A DNA stretch of 10,083 nucleotides, taken from contig JAUVOZ010000065.1 of assembly GCA_030598885.1 (NCBI GenBank), positions 1 to 10,083 on the forward strand, written 5' to 3'. Made by a program: the position numbers and the translations under genes. The notes beneath the pieces were generated by a model. The model did not search any database, was not told the DNA's origin, and was given only the letters and a program-made list of their open reading frames with translations. This DNA comes from Anaerolineae bacterium. Lineage in GTDB: Bacteria; Chloroflexota; Anaerolineae; Anaerolineales; E44-bin32. Below are positions 1 through 7,069 of the stretch, one piece after another; the stretch's first letter is position 1, and each line of letters opens with the position of its first letter.

Positions 1-97
1 CAGATAGTGGTTTTGCCTCGAAATCAACGGCGGCTAAGACACAACTCGTCCCAACCACGCCAATGATCCATGGGAGGAGAACCCTCAAACGATTCAT
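1..97 (-). CDS. Partial gene, N-terminus of a probable exported or membrane-anchored protein (runs off the left edge)
   Basis: I do not recognise this gene; only 32 codons are present. Reading minus from the ATG at 97, the peptide begins MNRLRVLLPWIIGVVGTSC and continues VLAAVDFEAKPLS. This has a short basic N-terminus (two Arg), a hydrophobic stretch of about 18 residues and then polar residues, which is the layout of a signal peptide or N-terminal anchor. An Ala-rich LAA before VDF could be a signal peptidase I site. The Cys at position 19 lacks a normal lipobox, since -3 is Gly rather than Leu. A GAGG sequence lies 10 bases upstream of the ATG, acceptable as a ribosome binding site. The gene follows the polysaccharide genes in the same direction, after a 95-base gap holding a hairpin. 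It may be a further cell-envelope gene, but that is inference from position only. Confidence 0.5.
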   Translation of the reverse strand, partial: MNRLRVLLPWIIGVVGTSCVLAAVDFEAKPLS

Positions 98-151
98 AGA
101 GATCAAACCTCAAGAGTCTGCTGAAAAAGCACTCGCCAGCCGGAAAAGGGA

Positions 152-193
152 ATATATATTGGGTGTGGGCTTTGCCCACAAAACAATATATAT
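152..193 (-). terminator. Long hairpin directly after the last polysaccharide gene, possible terminator
   Basis: A two-part inverted repeat. The outer arms pair 152-161 (atatatattg) with 184-193 (caatatatat), 10 of 10. The inner arms pair 164-170 (tgtgggc) with 174-180 (gcccaca), 7 of 7, around a three-base loop. A small asymmetric internal loop (GG against AAA) separates the two stems. It starts at the TGA stop codon (195-193) of the glycosyltransferase gene, so it is placed as a transcript 3' end. The U tract is not classic: minus-strand RNA leaving the GC-rich stem reads CCCAAUAUAUAUU, while plus-strand RNA has U-rich sequence only after about 197. It could act in either direction or mainly protect the mRNA 3' end. 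The structure is certain; terminator function is inferred. Confidence 0.5.
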
Positions 194-1545
194 CATTCTT
201 TTTCGCGAATTTGGGCTTCTTTCAGTGCAGTCACCTCAATCGAAGTTGTATTGTGATAGTAAAACCATAACGAGCAAATCACGACGCAGAAAACGACCAT
301 CTGCAAGGGTACCAGAAAACGCGGATTATCCCCATGATCAACGAGCGTTTGCACGATTGAAATCCACCACACGAGCCCGGCGAATGCCACCATCTGCCGC
401 CCAAAGCCCAGTCGCACTCGCCAGCTTTTCCTCATCAACGCGATAATACTGATTAATAAAAATAGCCCATTGGCGACGATCGAAATACCACGCCCAATCG
501 GAATCATAAATGCGATCAGCCCGCGCGCGACACCCGATTGAACTACCAAGGGCTGCCAATAGACGGGCGCCTTCCAGAACGCGATCCACCCCTCCAAGGC
601 ATTACGCAGATACAAATCTGGATGTTGTAGAATGAGTTGTATCGAAAGCTGACTCATTTTTCGCGAAAGAGCATAGCTAGACAACCCAGAAGCCTCGGTC
701 ATCGCTGGGATAGCATCCCAGATGGCATTCGTCTGCACCCCCCGTTCGGCAATGTGTAGATCACGATAGTGCAAATACGTATCCCTTATTGACGCAACCG
801 AATCCGGTAGGTACTCAAAATACTCTCCAGTATGTTGCACTAAGCTAAAGCCGCCCATTGTTGTGGGAGAGAGCATGTGGAAACGGTTGTAGATAAACAG
901 CAACCATCCTCCCTGAATGAGAAGTGGACCCATCGAGAATACAAGAACCCGCAGCAATCGATGCCGCCAATCACCCTCTACAGCGAACCATACAAAAGGA
1001 ACCAGCCAGACCGTCAGGGGAAAGAATAATGGGCGTACCATGCCCGTCGCGCTGGCACTTACCCCCAACACCAGAGCCAATATTATCCCTGCGACCTGAT
1101 TATTCACTTGTCTTAATGCTACTAACAAGGTCAAGCTGAGGACGACCCAAAAGGTCGTTAGGGTCTCGGTTAGGAGGTTGGCTTCAAACAGGATTTGACC
1201 CGGGATTAAATTGTAGAGACTCCCCATTATTATCCCTAAGACAGTACTTCCCGTCACCCGCCAAGTCATCCAAAAAAGAAGCAACGAGATGAGCCAGCCA
1301 AGCGCCATTTGAGCTAGCCACACCTGCTCTGGGTCCAAACCTACTGCTGCGAGCAAAGCCGGGAAGCCTGGCACGCGTGTACCAGCGTAACCTTCTAAGG
1401 TAAGGCGTGACAGCACCCTTGCTAAGCGCATATAGCCATTCGTATCGGGGTAGGAAATCGGTTGATATACCGACCACAACCATGCGCGTTCGAGGACTCC
1501 AATTACAGCAAGAGCCACGCCCCAGCGAAATTGGGGCTCACTCAT
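193..1545 (-). CDS. Polytopic membrane glycosyltransferase, GT-C / ArnT-PMT-like
   Basis: About 450 residues with many hydrophobic segments spread over the length (for example near residues 75-100, 105-170, 180-230 and 370-440), typical of GT-C enzymes that use lipid-phosphate-linked sugar donors on the outer face of the membrane. The first predicted loop holds SYPDTNGYMRLA, with D34 a candidate catalytic acid, followed by TRVPGFPALLA, matching the R-x-P-G-[YF]-P-x-L pattern of ArnT/PMT-2-like proteins. Near the C-terminus NPRFLVPLQ resembles the conserved NPRYxLPL segment. The start is uncertain. The frame stays open to an ATG at 1761, but that would overlap the GT4 gene by about 190 bases. 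The ATG at 1545 leaves a 25-base gap but has no clear ribosome binding site; a GTG at 1581 would overlap GT4 by 11 bases. The donor and acceptor sugars cannot be read from sequence. A role as a Wzy-like polymerase is a less likely alternative. Confidence 0.8.
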   Translation of the reverse strand: MSEPQFRWGVALAVIGVLERAWLWSVYQPISYPDTNGYMRLARVLSRLTLEGYAGTRVPGFPALLAAVGLDPEQVWLAQMALGWLISLLLFWMTWRVTGSTVLGIIMGSLYNLIPGQILFEANLLTETLTTFWVVLSLTLLVALRQVNNQVAGIILALVLGVSASATGMVRPLFFPLTVWLVPFVWFAVEGDWRHRLLRVLVFSMGPLLIQGGWLLFIYNRFHMLSPTTMGGFSLVQHTGEYFEYLPDSVASIRDTYLHYRDLHIAERGVQTNAIWDAIPAMTEASGLSSYALSRKMSQLSIQLILQHPDLYLRNALEGWIAFWKAPVYWQPLVVQSGVARGLIAFMIPIGRGISIVANGLFLLISIIALMRKSWRVRLGFGRQMVAFAGLVWWISIVQTLVDHGDNPRFLVPLQMVVFCVVICSLWFYYHNTTSIEVTALKEAQIREKE

Positions 1546-1570
1546 CCAAGACCGTATACGTGCACCCAGG

Positions 1571-2713
1571 CTATGTAGCACTGTCCTGTTCCATGCCTTG
1601 GAGAGATCGCCTGGCGCGTTCAATCCAGGTGTAGCGAGTTGCATCACTCCGCGCCTGAGATGCAAGATGCTGCCTTCGGTCCGGGTCTGAAGCCAGGGAC
1701 CGGATGGAATCGTTCCAGGCATCAACATCCTCGGGAGGCACCAAAACTGCGTTCTTCTCATTCAATACTTCGCGCAACACCGGAAGGTCGCTCGAGATAA
1801 TTGTTCGGGTGGCAGCAAGATATTCGAACACCTTCATCGGGCTGGCGAACCTAGCCGTATCACCGCCGCTGCTTACTGAGATGCGTCGTTCATACGGCAT
1901 CAAAAGCATCTCACAGGCAGCCTGAACGAGCGGCAAACGCTCATTGGAGATAAAACCCAGCACCTGAACATTGTCCACGCCGCCTCCTGTAAGACGCCGC
2001 CGCCAACGATCAACCGCTGCGGGTTCACCACCGGCCCAGATGAATCGCATTGTTGGATTACGTCGGGCGAGCTCAAGCAAGAGGTCGATTCCCCGCCCCG
2101 GATAAAAATGCCCGGTGTAACCAACGGTGAACGATTCCTGCATGCCGAGCTCTCGCCGAGCTTCCTCCGGGGTGGGTAGATCTGCATAACGCACCAGATC
2201 GACCCCATTCGGAGCGATCACCACGAAGGGGGTCTCGAGGGTGACTTTGTATACCCTCTCCAACCAAGCCCGCAAGGCTTCGGTGGTAGGTAGCAAGCGG
2301 CGAGCACCCGAGCCGCGTAAATACTGACCAAACAGCCAGGGACCAAACCGCCCTTGAGGTTGGTCATGAAGCTCGAGAGCCGTCGGCAAGCCTCGCCTGG
2401 AAGCCAAAGCTGCAGCCTGCAAGGTCCTAACGTAATACAAATCTGCCCTCCAAAGCCGTGCTGCCAGTACCGCTCGTAGACAAAAATCGTAGCGTCGCAG
2501 GTGCCGCGCAGCCCTAATCCAGCAGATCTCGAAGCGATCCCTGATGCCATAATGCTCTGCCAGAAACTGCCATGAAACATCCGGCGTGCGACCTGGTAAC
2601 CAAAGTTTTATCGTGTGACCCAGACCGACGAATGCTTGGCAGACCTTCATCACCTGAATCGAATTCGCCTTTTTGGAGGGAACCTCAGAGGTAGCAATGC
2701 AGGCGATACGCAT
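1571..2713 (-). CDS. GT4-family (GT-B fold) glycosyltransferase
   Basis: 380 residues, the usual size for family GT4 (Glycos_transf_1). The N-terminal domain opens MRIACIATSEVPSKKANSIQ, the acceptor-side Rossmann half. The C-terminal domain begins near residue 190 with VGYTGHFYPGRGIDLLLELA, the typical start of the nucleotide-sugar-binding half. At 291-300 is SPMKVFEYLAA, the variant of the EX7E donor-binding motif found in many polysaccharide GT4 enzymes. The second Glu (E297) is kept, while the position of the first Glu is Phe289. There is no membrane segment, so it is a cytosolic or peripheral enzyme that transfers a sugar from a nucleotide donor to a growing lipid-linked glycan. The ATG at 2713 lies 6 bases after the flippase stop, with GGGGAT upstream as a weak ribosome binding site. 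It is co-transcribed with the flippase and UDP-sugar genes. Sugar specificity is unknown. Confidence 0.9.
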   Translation of the reverse strand: MRIACIATSEVPSKKANSIQVMKVCQAFVGLGHTIKLWLPGRTPDVSWQFLAEHYGIRDRFEICWIRAARHLRRYDFCLRAVLAARLWRADLYYVRTLQAAALASRRGLPTALELHDQPQGRFGPWLFGQYLRGSGARRLLPTTEALRAWLERVYKVTLETPFVVIAPNGVDLVRYADLPTPEEARRELGMQESFTVGYTGHFYPGRGIDLLLELARRNPTMRFIWAGGEPAAVDRWRRRLTGGGVDNVQVLGFISNERLPLVQAACEMLLMPYERRISVSSGGDTARFASPMKVFEYLAATRTIISSDLPVLREVLNEKNAVLVPPEDVDAWNDSIRSLASDPDRRQHLASQARSDATRYTWIERARRSLQGMEQDSAT

Positions 2714-2719
2714 AGTAGT

Positions 2720-4093
2720 TCAATCCCCGGTAGACAAAGCCGGCGCAAATTCAGCCCTTTGGATCTCACGCAAGGTCTTCCAAACCATGATACCTGAAGT
2801 AGCCAGGAAGTATCCGCTCAGCAGCACTGCCATCCCATTAGCACCCCAAAGCGGCACGAGAAGAATGGTTCCAATAATTTTAAGAACCGCCACTGCAAAT
2901 AACACCTTTGTGGGATATTCCGGCAAACCCAGCGGAAGCAAGACCGATTGACTCCAGAAGAAAATATTTACCACGATCACCCCAACCAGAAGAATGAGCA
3001 GATTCATGTACGATGTAGGAAGGAATTCCAGGCCGTAAAGCGCAACAACCCACTGTCCAAATATCACCAACCCAATGCTCGCTGGTAAAGTCCATACAGC
3101 CGAGATTATACTCCCGCTGCGCAGGATGTATCGCACATTTTTCCAATGGCGGTTAGCAACTTCACGCGCCACCTCACGATAGGTCGTGCTGATCAGCGGA
3201 GTGACCGGGGTTATCAGAATATTTGTAATCGCCTTGGCAATTTTGTAATAACCGACTTGAAGCGGTGTGCTGAAAGCCCCTAACCAAAGCATCTCGCTGT
3301 CTCGGGTGACGAGCTTGAGAGTTCCTGAGAGGTTGGTGCTGACGGCAAAACGGATCAAGTCCCTTCTGCGATCAGATAGCAGTGAGAGCGGCACTCGCCA
3401 CCACCCAGCCCCCCATTGTGCCCGAGCGTACCATAACGCGGCCCCAGAAATGCTCATAGCCAGGACGATTTTACCTACCAGATAAGCCAGCACCACCGAC
3501 TCAATTCCTCCATCAACGATGAAAGCAATTATGATTAAGAGCAATGTGAGCAAACTTTGTACCACGGTAACGATTGCGATGGTTCTGAATTGGTTGAAGT
3601 ACTGTAGCAGGCCGTTTCCGCTTTCATACATCAGGTTGGCCAATACCGAAAGTCCATAAAATATAAACAGACCCGTCAAGCCGGGATCATGGGCGAAGAT
3701 TCGTGCTCCGAGCGGAGCCAGAGCAACGACGAGAATAAAGGCAATAAGAGAGCTCCCGACCTCAGCCATGATGGCGGCTTTAAAGACCGCCGCGGCATGG
3801 CGATTACGCCCTTTAGCATCAAACTCACCAATGTAGCTGACGACTAGTTGACCCATGCGGAAGGATGTCAGGCGGTTAATATTGCTGGCAAACTGGGTGA
3901 TGATCCCCACATACCCAGCTCCGACGACCCCTAGTAGGCGCGCGGCCAGAATCCCTTGTCCCATGCTCATCGCGGCCGAGATAGTCTGAGCGCTGAACAA
4001 ATACCCAGTATTACGCACAACCCGCTTCATCAGCGGGTGGCTTATAAATCGCTCTACTACAAATTTCAGGAAAGTAATGAGAGAATTAAACAA
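2720..4093 (-). CDS. Wzx-like lipid-linked oligosaccharide flippase (MATE/MVF, polysaccharide transport superfamily)
   Basis: 457 residues with about 12-14 hydrophobic segments and no large soluble domain, the length and pattern of Wzx/RfbX flippases, which move undecaprenyl-diphosphate-linked glycans from the inner to the outer leaflet of the cytoplasmic membrane. GYLFSAQTISAAMSMGQGIL at residues 30-49, followed by ARLLG, matches the family's first helix and the A-R-x-L-G turn. In the second half, residues 260-300 (including LWLGAFSTPLQVGYYKIA) match the conserved seventh-helix region. The start is a TTG at 4093: it sits 9 bases after the epimerase stop, and TGAGGGG, which includes that stop, lies 5 bases upstream as a strong ribosome binding site. 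An ATG at 4030 (MKRVVRNTG) is an alternative, but it has no ribosome binding site and leaves a 72-base gap. No separate Wzy polymerase is recognisable in the window. Confidence 0.88.
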   Translation of the reverse strand: MFNSLITFLKFVVERFISHPLMKRVVRNTGYLFSAQTISAAMSMGQGILAARLLGVVGAGYVGIITQFASNINRLTSFRMGQLVVSYIGEFDAKGRNRHAAAVFKAAIMAEVGSSLIAFILVVALAPLGARIFAHDPGLTGLFIFYGLSVLANLMYESGNGLLQYFNQFRTIAIVTVVQSLLTLLLIIIAFIVDGGIESVVLAYLVGKIVLAMSISGAALWYARAQWGAGWWRVPLSLLSDRRRDLIRFAVSTNLSGTLKLVTRDSEMLWLGAFSTPLQVGYYKIAKAITNILITPVTPLISTTYREVAREVANRHWKNVRYILRSGSIISAVWTLPASIGLVIFGQWVVALYGLEFLPTSYMNLLILLVGVIVVNIFFWSQSVLLPLGLPEYPTKVLFAVAVLKIIGTILLVPLWGANGMAVLLSGYFLATSGIMVWKTLREIQRAEFAPALSTGD

Positions 4094-4102
4094 TTGAGCC
4101 CC

Positions 4103-5083
4103 TCATTCAGAGGTATCCACCTGGCTCGCCCATTCCCGTTCCGCTAAATACCAGCTGACGGCAACTCTAAGCCCCGCTTCAAGAGAGACCTTCGGTTCCC
4201 ATCCTAAAAGACGACCAGCTTTGTCCACCTGCGCCAAATTTGCTGTCATATCCGCCCGATGAAGCGGTCGATATTCAACTTTAGCTTTACGACCAAGTTG
4301 TCCCTCAAGTATCCGAATCAAATCATTAATTTTTACCACCTGGTGACCGCCCAGGTTGATAATTTCGTAGCCTACCGGTCGAAGAGCCAAGATCGTTCCA
4401 TTAGCAATATCATCTACGAAGGTTAAACCGCGTGATTGTTCACCATCACCGTTGACGATAACCGTGCGATCCTCAGCAATCCACTGAATAAATCGGAATA
4501 CTACCATATCCGGACGACCTGCTGGACCATAAACCGTGAAATAGCGAAGGATTGACACATCAATATCATGCAGATAATGGTAAGCATGACACATAACCTC
4601 AGCCGCCTTCTTGCTGGCAGCATATGGTTGGAGAGGAAAACTACTATCGGCATCTTCTGGTGTGGGCAATGGTGCATCGACGCCGTAAATGCTGGAAGTC
4701 GACGCAAATACAAATTTCGGAATATTGTAGTGACGACACAATTCCAATAAATTAAGCGTCCCAACGATGTTGGCATCAACATAGGTCCATGGGTTAGCAA
4801 CACTTGGTCGCACCCCTGCTCTTGCCGCCAAGTTGATCACCGCTTCGAAGGGCGATATGTCTGCAATAAGGTCGGTTAATGTCTCATGATCGGTGATGTC
4901 GATCTTGTGGAATAAAAAGCCTGGGCGACCCTGCAATCGCCCTAGGCGCCATTCCTTCAATCGCACATCGTATGCGTCATTCAGGTTATCCAGACCGATA
5001 ACCTGATGACCATCTTCCAACAAATATTCTGTGACCCGTGAGCCGATAAAGCCGGCTGCACCAGTAAGCAAGTAGCGAGCCAT
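4103..5083 (-). CDS. NAD-dependent sugar epimerase, UDP-glucuronate 4-epimerase-like (extended SDR)
   Basis: 326 residues, a full-length extended short-chain dehydrogenase. The NAD-binding glycine motif TGAAGFIG is at 7-14 and LDNLND at 31-36. The catalytic set is STSS (128-131) with YAASK (Tyr154, Lys158). Several segments are those of the UDP-glucuronate 4-epimerase group (LspL/Cap1J/plant GAE): NLAARAGVRPS near 84-94, and YFTVYGPAGRPDM at 181-193. The expected reaction is reversible C4 inversion of UDP-glucuronate to UDP-galacturonate, or of the N-acetyl analogue. The upstream neighbour makes the UDP-uronate, so the two work in sequence. The dehydrogenase TGA and this ATG share one base (TGATG), and GAGG lies 5 bases before the ATG, so translation is coupled. 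It could also be a different UDP-hexuronate epimerase; the SDR assignment itself is secure. Confidence 0.88.
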   Translation of the reverse strand: MARYLLTGAAGFIGSRVTEYLLEDGHQVIGLDNLNDAYDVRLKEWRLGRLQGRPGFLFHKIDITDHETLTDLIADISPFEAVINLAARAGVRPSVANPWTYVDANIVGTLNLLELCRHYNIPKFVFASTSSIYGVDAPLPTPEDADSSFPLQPYAASKKAAEVMCHAYHYLHDIDVSILRYFTVYGPAGRPDMVVFRFIQWIAEDRTVIVNGDGEQSRGLTFVDDIANGTILALRPVGYEIINLGGHQVVKINDLIRILEGQLGRKAKVEYRPLHRADMTANLAQVDKAGRLLGWEPKVSLEAGLRVAVSWYLAEREWASQVDTSE

Positions 5084-6420
5084 CAGAGCCTCACCACTTT
5101 AGGATCATCTAATCCCGCCGCGCCCAATGCGTTTCGTGTGTCAAACACTAACTCAGCTGACTGGGCTACCGCCGGGTAGTCAACAGTAGCGTGATCGGTG
5201 ATGATGATCACACAATCCGCCTGCTTTACCGCCTCGATCAGATCTGGAACTGATCTCATATCCCATCCTTCGTGTCCAATCGATGGAATGTAGGGATCGT
5301 AATACTCCACCTGGGCTCCCTTCCCGAGCAACAAACCAATCACATCCAAAGCGGGGGATTCGCGCGTGTCTGATATGTTCGGCTTATAAGCCACACCTAG
5401 GATCAAGAGCCGAGAACCCTTTAAAGGTTTTCCTCGGTCATTGAGAGCATCCTGTACCCGATCTACAACGTAGCGTGGCATGCTGGTGTTGATCTCGCTT
5501 GCCAGTTCAATGAAACGAGCATTGTATTTAACGCTCTTGAGTTTCCATGAGAGATAAAGCGGATCAATGGGGATGCAGTGACCTCCTAAGCCTGGGCCAG
5601 GAGTGAACTTCATGAAGCCAAAGGGTTTCGAGGCCGCGGCCTCGATCACCTCCCAAACATCAATACCCAGTCGATCACACATTAATGCTACTTCATTCAC
5701 CAGGCCGATGTTCACCGCCCGGAAGGTGTTCTCAAGCAACTTCGTCATCTCCGCCACTTCAGTAGATGAAACTCTTACAACACTCTCCATCGCCTGGCTG
5801 TACAGCGCGGCAGCCACTTCGGTACAGGCGTGGGTGATCCCGCCGACTATCTTAGGGGTGTTGACCGTCGTCCAATCCTTACGACCTGGGTCCACCCGTT
5901 CTGGGGAAAATGCCAAGAAAAGATCTTTTCCCACCACCAGATCGTCGGTTTCAAGTTCTGGCTGAACAATTTCCCGCGTCGTACCAGGATAAGATGTAGA
6001 CTCGAGAATAATCAGCATCTCAGGGTGAAGAACTGATCGTAAGGACTGGGTAGCTGAAACTATAAACGAGAGGTCTGGATCGCCCGTCTTACGCAAAGGA
6101 GTGGGCACGCAAATGCTCACCGCGTCCACATCAGCCAGGGTCTGGTGAGAAGTACTCAACTCGAGTAAGTCCTTTTCGATCAATTCCACAACCTGCTCAC
6201 TTGATACATCTTCGACATAACTCCGTCCTTGTTCCAGCTCTACAATCTTCTCTGGGTCAGAGTCAATTCCGACAACACTGAAACCCGCCTCGGCTAGCAA
6301 GACAGCCAGGGGAAGACCGACATAGCCAAGTCCCACAACGCCGAGGCGCGCTTGTCGAGTAGAAAATCGATCCATGAGCTCCCGTGCAGCCGGCGGTAAA
6401 TCAGAAATATGCTGGGTCAT
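5083..6420 (-). CDS. UDP-N-acetylhexosamine / UDP-glucose 6-dehydrogenase (WbpA/WecC type)
   Basis: 445 residues, normal for the UDP-glucose/GDP-mannose dehydrogenase family. It oxidises the C6 hydroxyl of a UDP-sugar to a carboxylate with two NAD+. The NAD-binding motif GVVGLGYVGLPLA is near 27-39, with the acidic residue in GIDSD (51-55). The substrate helix has EMTKLLENTFRAVNIGLVNE around 224-243, including Lys227. The catalytic Cys282 lies in GPGLGGHCIPIDPLYLSWK. The GGHCIPIDP and KLLENTFR forms are typical of the UDP-GlcNAc/UDP-ManNAc branch (WbpA, WecC, TviB) rather than classic UDP-glucose dehydrogenase. The C-terminal domain has the usual GVAYKPNISDTRESPA. The start at 6420 has GGAG 13 bases upstream, a long spacing; an ATG at 6375 (MDRFSTRQ) is an alternative. 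It is the first polysaccharide gene after the housekeeping block, 31 bases from it. Confidence 0.92.
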   Translation of the reverse strand: MTQHISDLPPAARELMDRFSTRQARLGVVGLGYVGLPLAVLLAEAGFSVVGIDSDPEKIVELEQGRSYVEDVSSEQVVELIEKDLLELSTSHQTLADVDAVSICVPTPLRKTGDPDLSFIVSATQSLRSVLHPEMLIILESTSYPGTTREIVQPELETDDLVVGKDLFLAFSPERVDPGRKDWTTVNTPKIVGGITHACTEVAAALYSQAMESVVRVSSTEVAEMTKLLENTFRAVNIGLVNEVALMCDRLGIDVWEVIEAAASKPFGFMKFTPGPGLGGHCIPIDPLYLSWKLKSVKYNARFIELASEINTSMPRYVVDRVQDALNDRGKPLKGSRLLILGVAYKPNISDTRESPALDVIGLLLGKGAQVEYYDPYIPSIGHEGWDMRSVPDLIEAVKQADCVIIITDHATVDYPAVAQSAELVFDTRNALGAAGLDDPKVVRL

Positions 6421-6451
6421 AGGATGGGTTTACTCCTGATACTGGGGTAAA

Positions 6452-7069
6452 TCAGAATAAATTGAGTTGCTCTGGATCGGCAGGTTGCTCAACATCCAGG
6501 GATGATATCTGTTGATTGTGAGCGATGAGTCCTGGTAAGAGAGCGAAGTCTTCTGTTACCACACTTCGCAGAGAGGGCTGATGTAAAGCCGCGGCCGGAT
6601 GGTACATGGGCACCACCAGTCGATCCATGATCATACTTGCTTTTCCATGAATGGCACTGATACGCACGTTAGTAAAGTATCGAGCCATGGAAAACCGCCC
6701 CAAAGTGACGATGACCTTTGGGTTGATAGCTCGGATTTGACGGTCCAGGTACTTCGCACAAGCTCGCATTTCATCAGATTGTGGATCGCGATTGCCAGGA
6801 GGACGACACTTGATGACATTACAAATAAACACCTGTTCACGGTTCATGCCAATACTGGCCAACAATTCCTCCAGAAAGCGGCCGGCAGCACCCACAAAGG
6901 GACGACCCTGTTCGTTTTCGTGGAAGCCAGGACCTTCTCCAATGAATACCAGATCGGCGTTGGCGGGACCTTCGCCGGGGACTGCATGCTTGCGCGAATG
7001 ATGTAGCTTGCAATCAGTACAAACTGCTACTTCAGACGCGATTGCCTCGAGCTCTTCTTCTGGATTCAC
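6452..7069 (-). CDS. Family-4 uracil-DNA glycosylase with [4Fe-4S] cluster
   Basis: 205 residues, the size of thermostable-type family-4 UDG. It removes uracil from DNA (deaminated cytosine) to start base excision repair. Four cysteines fit the iron-sulfur cluster: Cys17 and Cys20 (CTDC), Cys88 (NVIKCRPPGNRDP) and Cys104. Motif 1 is GEGPGFHENEQGRPFVGAAG (44-63) and motif 2 is MYHPAA with His157. The family usually reads GEGPGxxED in motif 1; here the Asp is Asn52. The last five residues are QLNLF, resembling the bacterial sliding-clamp-binding pentapeptide. The start is a GTG at 7069 overlapping the rimI TGA in a GTGA junction, with a very good GGAGGT 5 bases upstream. It sits in a close-packed run after tsaE, tsaB and rimI. 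Family 1 (ung) is excluded by the cysteines and motifs. Confidence 0.93.
   Translation of the reverse strand: MNPEEELEAIASEVAVCTDCKLHHSRKHAVPGEGPANADLVFIGEGPGFHENEQGRPFVGAAGRFLEELLASIGMNREQVFICNVIKCRPPGNRDPQSDEMRACAKYLDRQIRAINPKVIVTLGRFSMARYFTNVRISAIHGKASMIMDRLVVPMYHPAAALHQPSLRSVVTEDFALLPGLIAHNQQISSLDVEQPADPEQLNLF

Noticed and set aside
151..181. Possible promoter TTGTGG-17-TATATA (minus strand) inside the hairpin for the left-edge gene
   Set aside because: The -35 matches only TTG and the -10 lies in an alternating AT arm where such matches arise easily; it is too weak to list as a feature.
63..446. Plus-strand open frame of 127 codons
   Set aside because: It lies mostly antisense to the well-supported GT-C-like gene and across the hairpin, has low-complexity basic/Ser-rich content and resembles no family.
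1546..1761. N-terminal extension of the GT-C-like protein to the ATG at 1761
   Set aside because: It would overlap the conserved C-terminal part of the GT4 gene by about 190 bases, and the extra residues look like out-of-frame translation.
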